A stretch of 64,000 nt of DNA from CAZDQL01 sp964507325 (lineage in GTDB: Bacteria; Planctomycetota; UBA1135; GCA-002686595): the NCBI GenBank assembly GCA_964507325.1, contig CAZDQL010000027.1, positions 1 to 64,000 of the forward strand, given 5' to 3'. The position numbers were made by a program, and so were the translations under genes. A model generated the notes under the pieces. The model ran no database searches and was not told the DNA's origin. It was given only the letters and a program-made list of their open reading frames with translations. Numbering within the stretch: the first letter of the stretch is position 1; every line of letters starts with the position of its first letter. Below, piece after piece: positions 27,029 to 34,271 of this stretch.

Positions 27029-27508
27029 ATGGCACGCCATTCCCGGAAACGTGGGGTCACGGGACCCCAGGTCACCTGGACGGGGGAGCTCACGGTCACG
27101 CCGGAGGCCGAATACGAGGGGGAGCTGGTGCTGCGCTCCTCCGCCAACGACGAGATCAGCATCGTGATACCGGGGGCGCTGGCCCTGGTGATGGTGGCGC
27201 TGCACAAGGCCTACATGAGAGACAAGGGCGCGCGCACGCCGCGCACGCGCGGGTACCGACGGCCCGGCATGATCTCGGCGTCCGGGGCACAGATCCGAGA
27301 GGACGTGGTCGGACCCAGTGACGACGCGATCACGTCCTACGTCGGCAAGCTGCGCAGGCGCCTGAGGGACCGCTGGGCCGAGGAGGGGCGCAGCGACGAA
27401 GTGCCGCAGATCATCGAGACCTGCACCGGCCATGGGTATCGCATCGGGCTGGGCGGCATCCCCTTCACCTGGGACCATCCTCCTCCCGAAGACGACCCCC
27501 AGGCGTAG
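27029..27508 (+). CDS. Winged-helix (OmpR/PhoB-type) transcription regulator
   Basis: The 159-residue protein has no receiver domain. Its C-terminal half has the OmpR/PhoB recognition-helix and wing pattern: SDDAITSYVGKLRRRLRD and then IIETCTGHGYRIGL, the characteristic 'GxGY' wing hairpin. The N-terminal part forms the beta sheet expected before the DNA-binding helices. The ATG at 27029 has GGAGG about 10 bases upstream. It ends 147 bases before the ubiquitin-like operon, in the same direction, so it is a good candidate regulator of that operon. Confidence 0.72.
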   Translation: MARHSRKRGVTGPQVTWTGELTVTPEAEYEGELVLRSSANDEISIVIPGALALVMVALHKAYMRDKGARTPRTRGYRRPGMISASGAQIREDVVGPSDDAITSYVGKLRRRLRDRWAEEGRSDEVPQIIETCTGHGYRIGLGGIPFTWDHPPPEDDPQA

Positions 27509-27615
27509 CCGTGTGACAGCGGTGCGCGGCGGTTCGCTGTCGGGTACCGAGCTGTACCACGGCCAGGTCGCCAGCGGTAGGTGACAAGTCATGTAGCAGT
27601 GCATGGAGGAACTAG

Positions 27616-27627
27616 GGAGGGCCCTCC
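27616..27627. promoter_or_regulatory. 12-bp perfect palindrome upstream of Ub-like operon
   Basis: GGAGGGCCCTCC is a perfect palindrome centred 34 bases before the start of the first operon gene. It could be an operator for the adjacent winged-helix regulator. This is inference from position and symmetry only, and in DNA this GC-rich such palindromes also arise by chance. Confidence 0.3.
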
Positions 27628-27655
27628 AAAGTGTGGGCGACTCGAGGAGCCGCCC

Positions 27656-28204
27656 ATGACCAACCCCTTTCGCCTACTGCTCGAAGACGCCGGCGGAACC
27701 CGCCTCGAGCTGCCCGACGGAGTGAGCTGGCTCTCGCTGCCGGCCCGCAGGGCTCGGAAGAGCAAGGCACCGCGCCTGCTGCGCAGACGACCCCGCGGCC
27801 GTGAGGCGGTCGCCCTCGAGCCGATCCGCAGCGAGTCCGGCCCCTCCCTCTTGATGATGCGCCCGGGCAGCCTCGACGCCCGGCTGAACGGTGCGCCCGC
27901 TCCGCGCCTGACCCTCCTGCACTCCGGAGACCTCCTGTGGCTCGACGGCGCGGGGCTGATGGCGGTCGAAATGGCGCGCGAGATCTCGGCGGCCCCGGCC
28001 ACCGAGGAGCAGGCGGCACACGCCTGCCCGGTCTGCCGCGGGCCGATCGCGGTGGGAGAGCAGGTTCTCACGTGCTCCGGCTGCTCGAGCGCCCTCCACG
28101 ACGAGCCCGAGCTCGGCTGCGCCCGGCTGGTGGGCACCTGCCCAGTCTGCTCCACCCCCACCGACCACTCCGAGTCCCCCGAGCCGTGGGAGGCCACCCC
28201 GTGA
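27656..28204 (+). CDS. FHA-like plus RING/treble-clef protein (candidate E3)
   Basis: This is the first gene of the ubiquitin-like operon (182 aa, CGAGGAG before the ATG). Residues about 60-105 have the strand and turn pattern of an FHA-like sandwich (ARLNGAPAPRLTLLHSGDLL). Residues 124-165 hold eight metal ligands in RING/PHD spacing: Cys124, Cys127, Cys140, Cys143, His148, Cys155, Cys162 and Cys165, with the 'GE' before the second pair that bacterial Prok-RING families show. RING proteins bring E2 enzymes to substrates, so this is a candidate ligase or adaptor. The last bases overlap the E1-like start (GTGA). Confidence 0.65.
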   Translation: MTNPFRLLLEDAGGTRLELPDGVSWLSLPARRARKSKAPRLLRRRPRGREAVALEPIRSESGPSLLMMRPGSLDARLNGAPAPRLTLLHSGDLLWLDGAGLMAVEMAREISAAPATEEQAAHACPVCRGPIAVGEQVLTCSGCSSALHDEPELGCARLVGTCPVCSTPTDHSESPEPWEATP

Positions 28205-29394
28205 TCACCCGCAGGCCGAGCTTCATCGACGGTCCCCCCGACGCCGACGCGCGCCTGGCCGGCGCACGGCTGGCCCAGGTGGGCTTGGGCAGTATCGGAC
28301 TCGAAGGCGCCCTGAAACTCGCCCGGCTGGGGGTCGCCAGGCGGGGTCGGGGCCGGCTCGACCTCGTCGATCCGGGGTACCTCGAGGCCCCCAACCTCGA
28401 GACCCACCCGATCGGCCCCGAGGACCTGGGCCAGCCCAAGGTCGCCCTGGCCGCCCGCCGCGCGACCGCCATCGCCCCCGACCTCGACTGCGCGACCTTC
28501 GAGGAGCCCTTCGAGGCCCGCCCCCTGAGCGCCCTCCTGGGCGTGGACCTGGTCCTCCTGGCCAGCGACCACCCCGCCGTCGAGATCGAGGTGGGCCAGG
28601 CCTGCACCCTGCTCGGGATCCCGCTCCTGCACGCCGCGGTGCACGGGGACACCCTCGTCGCCCAGGTGCGCAGTTTCACCAACGCCGACCCCGAGGGGCC
28701 CTGCCCCGCCTGCGCCTTCGGGGAGGCGGAGTGGGATCTGGTGGCCAGCGCCGAGCGCTTCCGCTGCGACGGCGGCGGGATCGTCGCCGCCGAGGGACAG
28801 CCGACGCGCAGCACCGCCTTCCTCTGCTCCCTGGCGGCGGACCTGGCGCTGATCGAGGTCGTGCGCCACCTCCTGGGCCTGGGAAGCCTCTCCGACCGGC
28901 TGATCGAGTACTGCGGCTACACCCACCGCTCGGTCCTCTCCCCCCTCACGCGCAACGCCGACTGCCCCTGCGAGCACCGGCGGCTGGAGGCGTTGGAGCC
29001 CGCCGATCCCGCGACGGCGACCCTGGCCGCCCTCGCCGACGCCGCGCACCTGGACCCCGAGCGCTCCAGCGTGGCGATCGAAGGTCTGCGCTTCGCCGCG
29101 CGCGGCGCCTGCGAAGACCCCGGCTGCCCCAGCGCGGGGAGGTTCCACGGCGAGGACGCGGCCACGCCCACCTGCGCCGCGTGCGCCGGTCCCGCGCGTC
29201 CCCATCCCCTCCACACCTGGAGCGAGGCGCCGCTGGCGCGCCTGGGGGCCGCGCTCGAGGCCCCCCTGGCCACCCTGGGGGTGCGCGCCCCGCGCACCCT
29301 GCTCCTGCGCGGCGGCACCGGCGGCGCCTGCGTGCCCCTCGTCACGCCCTCGAAGGAGCCCTCGGAGGAGCCCTCGAAGGAGATCGACGCATGA
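28201..29394 (+). CDS. E1-like ThiF-family adenylating enzyme, cassette 1
   Basis: This is a ThiF/E1-fold protein of 397 residues that would activate the ubiquitin-like C-terminus by adenylation. It shows the nucleotide loop VGLGSIG (28-33), the acidic residue and Asn/Lys signature (LVDPGYLEAPNLETHPIGPEDLGQPK, Lys80) and zinc-ligand pairs Cys168/Cys171 and Cys255/Cys257. Cys189 in RFRCDGGG is a possible thioester residue. The C-terminal extension (residues 300-330) has a second Cys cluster (CEDPGC, CAAC). The start is a GTG overlapping the previous stop. Confidence 0.82.
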   Translation: MITRRPSFIDGPPDADARLAGARLAQVGLGSIGLEGALKLARLGVARRGRGRLDLVDPGYLEAPNLETHPIGPEDLGQPKVALAARRATAIAPDLDCATFEEPFEARPLSALLGVDLVLLASDHPAVEIEVGQACTLLGIPLLHAAVHGDTLVAQVRSFTNADPEGPCPACAFGEAEWDLVASAERFRCDGGGIVAAEGQPTRSTAFLCSLAADLALIEVVRHLLGLGSLSDRLIEYCGYTHRSVLSPLTRNADCPCEHRRLEALEPADPATATLAALADAAHLDPERSSVAIEGLRFAARGACEDPGCPSAGRFHGEDAATPTCAACAGPARPHPLHTWSEAPLARLGAALEAPLATLGVRAPRTLLLRGGTGGACVPLVTPSKEPSEEPSKEIDA

Positions 29395-30020
29395 GCTCCC
29401 CCGGTCTGATCGGTCTCGCCGAGGCCACCCTGCCCCCGCGCGTCGAGGAGCGGCTCGAGCGCGCCCACGCCGCCTCCCTGGGCCCCCTGCCGTGGCGCAA
29501 CCGCAAGCGCGCCGAGGCCCACGAGCTCCTGGTCCTGGCGGAGCGCGCCGAGCGCCTGACGGTCGTCGGCCTGGACCTCACCACCGAGCTGCGCGCCCTG
29601 GTGCGCCTGGTGGTCCCCGTCGCCACGCGCCCGGAGCCCGAGGGCGAGCTGGTCGTCGCGCCGGAGGCGGAGCTGGCGCTCTTCTACCCCATGGCCGCCC
29701 TGCGCGGCGCGCTGCCGGGGTGGAGCTTCGTGTCGATCCAGGAGCCGCAAGACGCCTGGAGCGCGAGCATCGCCCAGGGACCCGACCAGCGCCTCTGCCT
29801 CGGGACCCGCCTGCCCGCCGGAATCCCGCTGCGCGAGATCCTGCTCGCCTCCTACTCCGCCCTCGCCATGCAGGCGATCCAGATCGACGAGAGGGACGAA
29901 GCAGGCGTGATGAACCTCGCCGCAGCTCGGTACTGGCAGTCCCGCACTTCGATCCTGCCCTTGACGCGGGCCGCCTTCCTGGACCCCCTCGACGGCGATG
30001 CGGGGGAGGTGACCGCGTGA
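29391..30020 (+). CDS. E2-like (UBC-fold) protein with candidate catalytic Cys136
   Basis: The 209-residue protein follows the E1-like gene with an ATGA overlap. Residues about 95-175 fit a UBC fold: YP at 99-100, then QRLCLGTRLPAGIPLREILLASY. Cys136 stands where E2 enzymes carry the catalytic cysteine, followed by the helix that holds 'w.p...l...l'. VMNLAAARYW then resembles the 'N..AA..y' helix of E2s. The N-terminal 90 residues are an added alpha/beta part. The call rests on motif order and operon context, not on a search. Confidence 0.58.
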   Translation: MSSPGLIGLAEATLPPRVEERLERAHAASLGPLPWRNRKRAEAHELLVLAERAERLTVVGLDLTTELRALVRLVVPVATRPEPEGELVVAPEAELALFYPMAALRGALPGWSFVSIQEPQDAWSASIAQGPDQRLCLGTRLPAGIPLREILLASYSALAMQAIQIDERDEAGVMNLAAARYWQSRTSILPLTRAAFLDPLDGDAGEVTA

Positions 30021-30715
30021 GCGCCCCCGCCGCGACCCTCACCGCGCTCCCGCTCGAAACCCGCCGCGAGGGCGGCTGGACGAGCCTGATCCTGCCCGCC
30101 GGCGCGGGCGAGGGGGTCGGCGCGCTCGGCACCCCCGGGCTCTGGCGCCGCAGCGGTCGGGAGGGGGACCCCCTGGTGGTTTTCGACCTGCCGCCGCTGG
30201 TCGGCGAGTCGCAGCGGGGCGCCTGGATCGACTGGGCCGTCGCCACCGCCGCGGGGCGCCTGCCGGAGGGCTGGACCTCACCCGACCGCGCCACCTTGAC
30301 CGAGTGCGGCTTGCGGCCGGAGCGGCTCGTCGCCCGCAGCGACGCCTCCACCTCCCTGGGGGAGCTCAGCGTCGAGGAGCACCGGCTGGCGCTGGGCTTC
30401 TCCCTCGGCACGATCCCCGACGACCTGCCGCGCACCCGGCGCGCCTGGCTCGCGGCCCTCGTCGAGGACGCCCGCTCGCACTGGCGCCTGGTGCGCCTGG
30501 AGAGCGACCGCCGGCGGGTGCGCGCCGAGCTCGACCTCTCCGGCGCTCCCCACGCCGCGCTGCCGAGCCTCCTCCCGTACGCCCTCGACGCCCTGCGGCA
30601 GGTCGTCGAGTGGTGCTTACCACCCCTGAGATTGGTGCTGGACTCGAGCATCCCGAGCCGGGTGCTCTCCCGGCCCCTAGAGCGGCGCAGAGCCGCGGAA
30701 AGGACGGAAGCGTGA
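30017..30715 (+). CDS. Unknown protein of the Ub-like operon
   Basis: The 232-residue soluble protein overlaps both neighbours (GTGA at each end). It contains an alpha/beta domain with a long helical, Arg-rich segment (EDARSHWRLVRLESDRRRVRAEL) and a final helix with a Cys (LRQVVEWCLPPL). I recognise no family. Its position between the E2-like and ubiquitin-like genes suggests a conjugation partner, perhaps a degenerate E2-like or scaffold protein. Confidence 0.7.
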   Translation: MSAPAATLTALPLETRREGGWTSLILPAGAGEGVGALGTPGLWRRSGREGDPLVVFDLPPLVGESQRGAWIDWAVATAAGRLPEGWTSPDRATLTECGLRPERLVARSDASTSLGELSVEEHRLALGFSLGTIPDDLPRTRRAWLAALVEDARSHWRLVRLESDRRRVRAELDLSGAPHAALPSLLPYALDALRQVVEWCLPPLRLVLDSSIPSRVLSRPLERRRAAERTEA

Positions 30716-30993
30716 AACGCTCCACCGATACCCCGTCCCCGGGCGGGGCCACCCTGACCTTCCGGGCCGCCGATGTGACCGGCACCCGGGACCTGCCCGT
30801 CGAGGTGCAGCGGGGACTCGACGTCGGCACGGTCGCGCGCTCGGTAGCGAGCCTGATGCGACTGCCCGACGACGTTCCCTGGGCCCTCAGGGATCAGACC
30901 TCCTCCGCCTTCCTGGACGAGGGCCGCTCGATCGGTGAGCAGCTCTCCCCGGGTGCGCGCGTCACCCTGACCCCGAAGACCCACCTCGGCTGA
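30712..30993 (+). CDS. Ubiquitin-like beta-grasp protein, cassette 1
   Basis: The 93-residue protein starts with a GTG overlapping the previous stop. After a flexible 13-residue head it has the beta-grasp order: two strands (TLTFRAADV, RDLPVEVQ), a helix (VGTVARSVASLMRLP), a strand with 'ALRDQ', the 'FLDEGRSIGEQLSPGARVTLTPK' turn and strand, and the tail THLG. It ends in a single Gly, not Gly-Gly, so a thioester through that Gly would need no trimming. It is the presumed modifier for the E1-like and E2-like proteins upstream. Confidence 0.68.
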   Translation: MKRSTDTPSPGGATLTFRAADVTGTRDLPVEVQRGLDVGTVARSVASLMRLPDDVPWALRDQTSSAFLDEGRSIGEQLSPGARVTLTPKTHLG

Positions 30994-31003
30994 AGGAACC
31001 AGA

Positions 31004-31059
31004 GCGGGGCCCGGGAACGGGCGTCGAAGGGGGAGCTCACCCCGTCCCCCGGGCCCCGC
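31004..31059. other. Strong intra-operon hairpin
   Basis: GCGGGGCCCGGG at 31004-31015 pairs perfectly with CCCGGGCCCCGC at 31048-31059, a 12-bp stem; after a small internal loop five more pairs (ACGGG/CCCGT) can form. It sits in the only gap (83 bases) within the operon, between the ubiquitin-like and JAMM genes. No T-run follows. It may weaken read-through or stabilise the upstream mRNA, which would make the modifier more abundant than downstream products. Confidence 0.55.
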
Positions 31060-31076
31060 ACCTTCCGATCATCGCC

Positions 31077-32219
31077 ATGACGACCGTCGACTTCTTCCCG
31101 CTCGAGCGCTGGAGCCTGTGGATCGAGATGCGTCTCGGACCGGACGCTCGAGTGGCGCTCGTGGAACCGGTGCAGCGCGCCGATCTGGACGACCTCGTGG
31201 CGGAGCTCTGGTGGGAGGCCTGTGCCCGTCGGGCCGCCTTCGACCACCCCGTCGAGGAGCTCGCGATCGAGCTGGCTGCGCTGGCGACGACGCCGGAGCT
31301 GGGGGCGGAGCGGGGCTGCGCGGGCCTGGTGCTGGAGGCCACGGGCCCGGCGGGACCCAGCGGTCGCGTGCGGGTGGTCTACTCCAGCCGCTGCCTCGAT
31401 CCGGTCGCGGTGCGCACCCTGGCCCACTGGCTCCAGCGGGAGGGCCACGGGGCCGGGACGCTCGAGGAGCTCGGCGGGGCGCGCTTCGAGCTGTGCGCGC
31501 GCCCCTCGCGGCGCGGCCTGCTCGTCAGCGCCCCCGAGGTCTCCCCCGGCGTGAGCCTCGCCGGGGCGGCGGCGACGGCGTCTCCGACGCCGGCGGTGAC
31601 TCCGCTCCGCCGCGAGCTGGCCCCGCTCCTGGTCGGGGCGCGGTCGGTCGGTGAGGAATTCTCCGGCCACCCCGTCCTCTACACCCTCGCCGCCCGGCGC
31701 CGCGCGGAGGAGGTGGCCCGCCGGGGAGCGCGCCGCGATCCTCCCGTCGAAACGGGGGGCCTGCTCGTCGGCCACGTCGCGAGCTGCCCCCAGAGCGGCG
31801 AGGCCTACGTGGTCGTGACCGACGTCCTGCCCGCCGAGGAGGCGCAGGGGACGACCTTCACGCTCTCCTTCTCCAGCAGCACCTGGGCGCGGCTGGCGGA
31901 GGTGCGCAGGGAGCAGCCCGACCTGGCGGTGCTGGGTCAGACCCACGGCCACAACTTCAAGCCCCAGGACGTGACCGACAACCGCTGCGCCAGCTGCCAG
32001 GAGACGAGCGCCTGCCGCTGCGACACCGCCTTCCTCAGCTCCGACGACCGCACCTGGTCGCGCGCGGTCTTCCGCGGCCAGCCGTGGCAGGTGGGTCACG
32101 TCTTCGGTCTGACCGCCGACGGTCAGCCCAGCGACGCGTTCTACGGCCAGCGCGGGGGGATGCTCCTGCGCCGCGGCTATCACCTGATCGGCGCCTTCGA
32201 ACCCGCCCCACTGACATGA
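31077..32219 (+). CDS. JAMM/MPN+ metalloprotease (deubiquitinase-like), cassette 1
   Basis: The 380-residue protein has a novel N-terminal domain (residues 1-200) and a C-terminal JAMM domain. The zinc site is complete: Glu225 in VETGGLLVGH, His290 and His292 in THGHNF, and Ser321..Asp324 in LSSDDRTW. Between HxH and SxxD lies an insert with four cysteines (CASC, CRC) that could bind another zinc. JAMM enzymes of this type remove or process ubiquitin-like proteins. Its stop overlaps the start of the AAA ATPase (ATGA). Confidence 0.83.
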   Translation: MTTVDFFPLERWSLWIEMRLGPDARVALVEPVQRADLDDLVAELWWEACARRAAFDHPVEELAIELAALATTPELGAERGCAGLVLEATGPAGPSGRVRVVYSSRCLDPVAVRTLAHWLQREGHGAGTLEELGGARFELCARPSRRGLLVSAPEVSPGVSLAGAAATASPTPAVTPLRRELAPLLVGARSVGEEFSGHPVLYTLAARRRAEEVARRGARRDPPVETGGLLVGHVASCPQSGEAYVVVTDVLPAEEAQGTTFTLSFSSSTWARLAEVRREQPDLAVLGQTHGHNFKPQDVTDNRCASCQETSACRCDTAFLSSDDRTWSRAVFRGQPWQVGHVFGLTADGQPSDAFYGQRGGMLLRRGYHLIGAFEPAPLT

Positions 32220-33949
32220 GCCCCAAGACCATGCCCCCCCCGCGCATCGAGGAGCTCCTGCTCTCCGGCGATGCCCCCCCGCACCTGGCCCCCAAGCTCC
32301 TGCGGCGCTTGATGGAGACCGGCGACGACGAGGCGCTGGTCAAGATCCTCTCCGCCGCCGCGGCCCCCAAGGGCGAGGACAAGTACAAGGAGAAGACCGC
32401 GGAGCTCGAGGCCCTGATCGAGGAGCTGCGCGAAGGGCCGCTGCGCATGGGGACCTTCCTGCACCACCTGGACGATCCCGGGGTGGGGCGCCGGGCGGTG
32501 GTGCGCCTCACCGACGGCTCGAGCGCCATCAGTCAGGTGATCGACGAGGCCCTGGTCCTCTCCCTCCAGCGCGGCGACACCGTCGGGCTCGACGCGCGCT
32601 GCCGGGCGGTGGTCGCGCGTCTGGAGCAGGGGGTCGAGGTGGGAGAGGAGGCGCGCATCGAGAGCGTGCTCGACCCCACCCGGGTGGTGGTCTCCCTGCG
32701 CGACTCCGAGCGCTACGTATTCCACACCGCGGCCGAGCTGGCGCGGCGCATCGTCGACGAAGAGGTGCGCTCCGGCAGCCGGGTGCTCGTGGATCCGCGC
32801 CTCATGATGGCCTTCTCCGCCCTGGCGGAGCCCGAGGGGGCGAGCCGTCGCCGCTACCTGGTCGAGAGCGCCGTGCCCGACGTCGTCGTCGAGCGCGACG
32901 TGGGCGCGCCCCCGGCCTGCATCGACCAGCTCACCGAGCACCTGCGCCGGGAGCTCACCGATCCCGATCGGGCGCGTCACTACGGCCTCAGGCGCTGCGT
33001 CACGCAGCTCATGACGGGGATCCCCGGCTCCGGCAAGACCTTCTGCGTCCAGGCGCTGTGGCGCCGCATGTACGAGGTGATGGCGGAGGTCACCGGCGTC
33101 GCGCTGGAGGAGCTCCCGCCGCGCGTGATGCGCTTCCGCGCCTCGACGATCCTCTCCAAGTGGCTGGGGGAGGCGGACCAGAACATCGATCGCTTCTTCG
33201 ACGAGCTCGAGTCCCTGGCCGCCGAGACCTACGTCGACGCCGCGGGGGTCGAGCACGTGCTTCCGGTGCTGGCGATCTTCGAGGAGATCGACGGCATCGC
33301 CCGCAGCCGCGGCGACGACGCGGTGTACGACCGCATCCAGACCACGCTCCTGCAGCGTCTCGACGTCACCTCGCGCAACCTGGGCGAGCGGCTGGTCCTG
33401 TTCCTGTTCACGACCAACTGCCCCGAGCTGGTCGATCCGGCGTTCCAGCGGCGCGCAGCCGATCGGGTGGAGCGCTTCGGGCGCCTGGACCGGGTCGGCT
33501 TCAGTGCGGTGCTCGACCGCCACCTCGCCCGCCGGCCGGTGCGCCCCGCGAACGGAGAGGATCCCGAGGCCGCCCGGGCGCGCACCATCGCCCAGCTCGC
33601 GGGGTGGCTCTTCGGCCGCAACGATCCGCCGCAGCTGGAGCTGGCCTTCACCAGCGGCGGCGAGGCACAGCAGCGCCACCGCCGCGACTTCCTGAACGCC
33701 GGTCTGATCGACCGCGCCGTGCAGCAGGCGGCCACCGCCGCCTGCCGCGAGGAGCGCGCGGGTCAGCCGGCCGGCATCGCGCCGCGTCATCTGGCCGGAG
33801 CGCTGGCCGAGCAGGTGGCCTCCGTCGTCGGTCAGCTCCGGCCGGAGAACGCGCGCCTGCACCTCGATCTCCCCGACGGCGTCCGGGTGGGCACCGTCCG
33901 GCGGCTTCCCCAACCCACCGTCCTGCCCGCCGAGCTCGAGCAGGCCTGA
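32216..33949 (+). CDS. ARC/Mpa-type (proteasomal ATPase-like) AAA+ unfoldase
   Basis: The 577-residue protein follows the actinobacterial Mpa/ARC plan: a short N-terminal coil (KEKTAELEALIEELREGP), two OB-like domains (residues about 75-215), 'VPDVVVERDVGAPPACIDQL' like the Mpa linker, then AAA+ with Walker A GIPGSGKT, Walker B VLAIFEEID (Glu in place of the first Asp) and sensor LFLFTTN. The C-terminus ends ELEQA, not the GQYL that docks Mpa to the 20S proteasome. No proteasome subunit is in the window. It would unfold tagged substrates, with the JAMM protein acting alongside. Confidence 0.82.
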   Translation: MSPKTMPPPRIEELLLSGDAPPHLAPKLLRRLMETGDDEALVKILSAAAAPKGEDKYKEKTAELEALIEELREGPLRMGTFLHHLDDPGVGRRAVVRLTDGSSAISQVIDEALVLSLQRGDTVGLDARCRAVVARLEQGVEVGEEARIESVLDPTRVVVSLRDSERYVFHTAAELARRIVDEEVRSGSRVLVDPRLMMAFSALAEPEGASRRRYLVESAVPDVVVERDVGAPPACIDQLTEHLRRELTDPDRARHYGLRRCVTQLMTGIPGSGKTFCVQALWRRMYEVMAEVTGVALEELPPRVMRFRASTILSKWLGEADQNIDRFFDELESLAAETYVDAAGVEHVLPVLAIFEEIDGIARSRGDDAVYDRIQTTLLQRLDVTSRNLGERLVLFLFTTNCPELVDPAFQRRAADRVERFGRLDRVGFSAVLDRHLARRPVRPANGEDPEAARARTIAQLAGWLFGRNDPPQLELAFTSGGEAQQRHRRDFLNAGLIDRAVQQAATAACREERAGQPAGIAPRHLAGALAEQVASVVGQLRPENARLHLDLPDGVRVGTVRRLPQPTVLPAELEQA

Positions 33950-33965
33950 ACCCAGAGAGACAGCG

Positions 33966-34271
33966 ATGACCCAAGAGAAGACACGCACTCGACCGCGCGC
34001 CGCGGTCGGCCCCGCCGGCGGCCCGTGGGACGACGATCCCCTCGCCCCCCCCACTCCGGAGCTGGCGACGGTGAGCCACGGACCCTACGCCCAGACCTTG
34101 CCGGTGGGCGGCATGACCGTGGCCGAGGTGCGCCGGCGCTTCCGCGACCGGTTGGACCTCGACCCGGACTGCTTGGCGATCGTCGACGGCGAAGAGGTCG
34201 GCGACGACCGTCGCATCGGGGCCGGCGAGCTGGTGACCTTCGTGCGCCGCGCGGGCGAGAAGGGGCCCTGA
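33966..34271 (+). CDS. PRTRC-C-like ubiquitin-like beta-grasp protein, cassette 2
   Basis: The 101-residue protein has a disordered, Pro-rich head (residues 1-35) and then a beta-grasp core: YAQTLPVGGMTVAEVRRRF, LAIVDGEEV and ITAGEL-like GAGELVTFVRRAGEKGP. The end matches the 'F.R..G.KG' tail of PRTRC system protein C, a ubiquitin-like member of the ParB-related/ThiF-related cassettes. It overlaps the next gene by one base (TGATG). The ParB and other PRTRC genes are absent here. Confidence 0.65.
   Translation: MTQEKTRTRPRAAVGPAGGPWDDDPLAPPTPELATVSHGPYAQTLPVGGMTVAEVRRRFRDRLDLDPDCLAIVDGEEVGDDRRIGAGELVTFVRRAGEKGP

Noticed and set aside
32216..33949. A true proteasome system encoded here.
   Set aside because: Only the ATPase is present; no 20S subunit or Pup/PafA gene is in the window, and the docking tail is missing.
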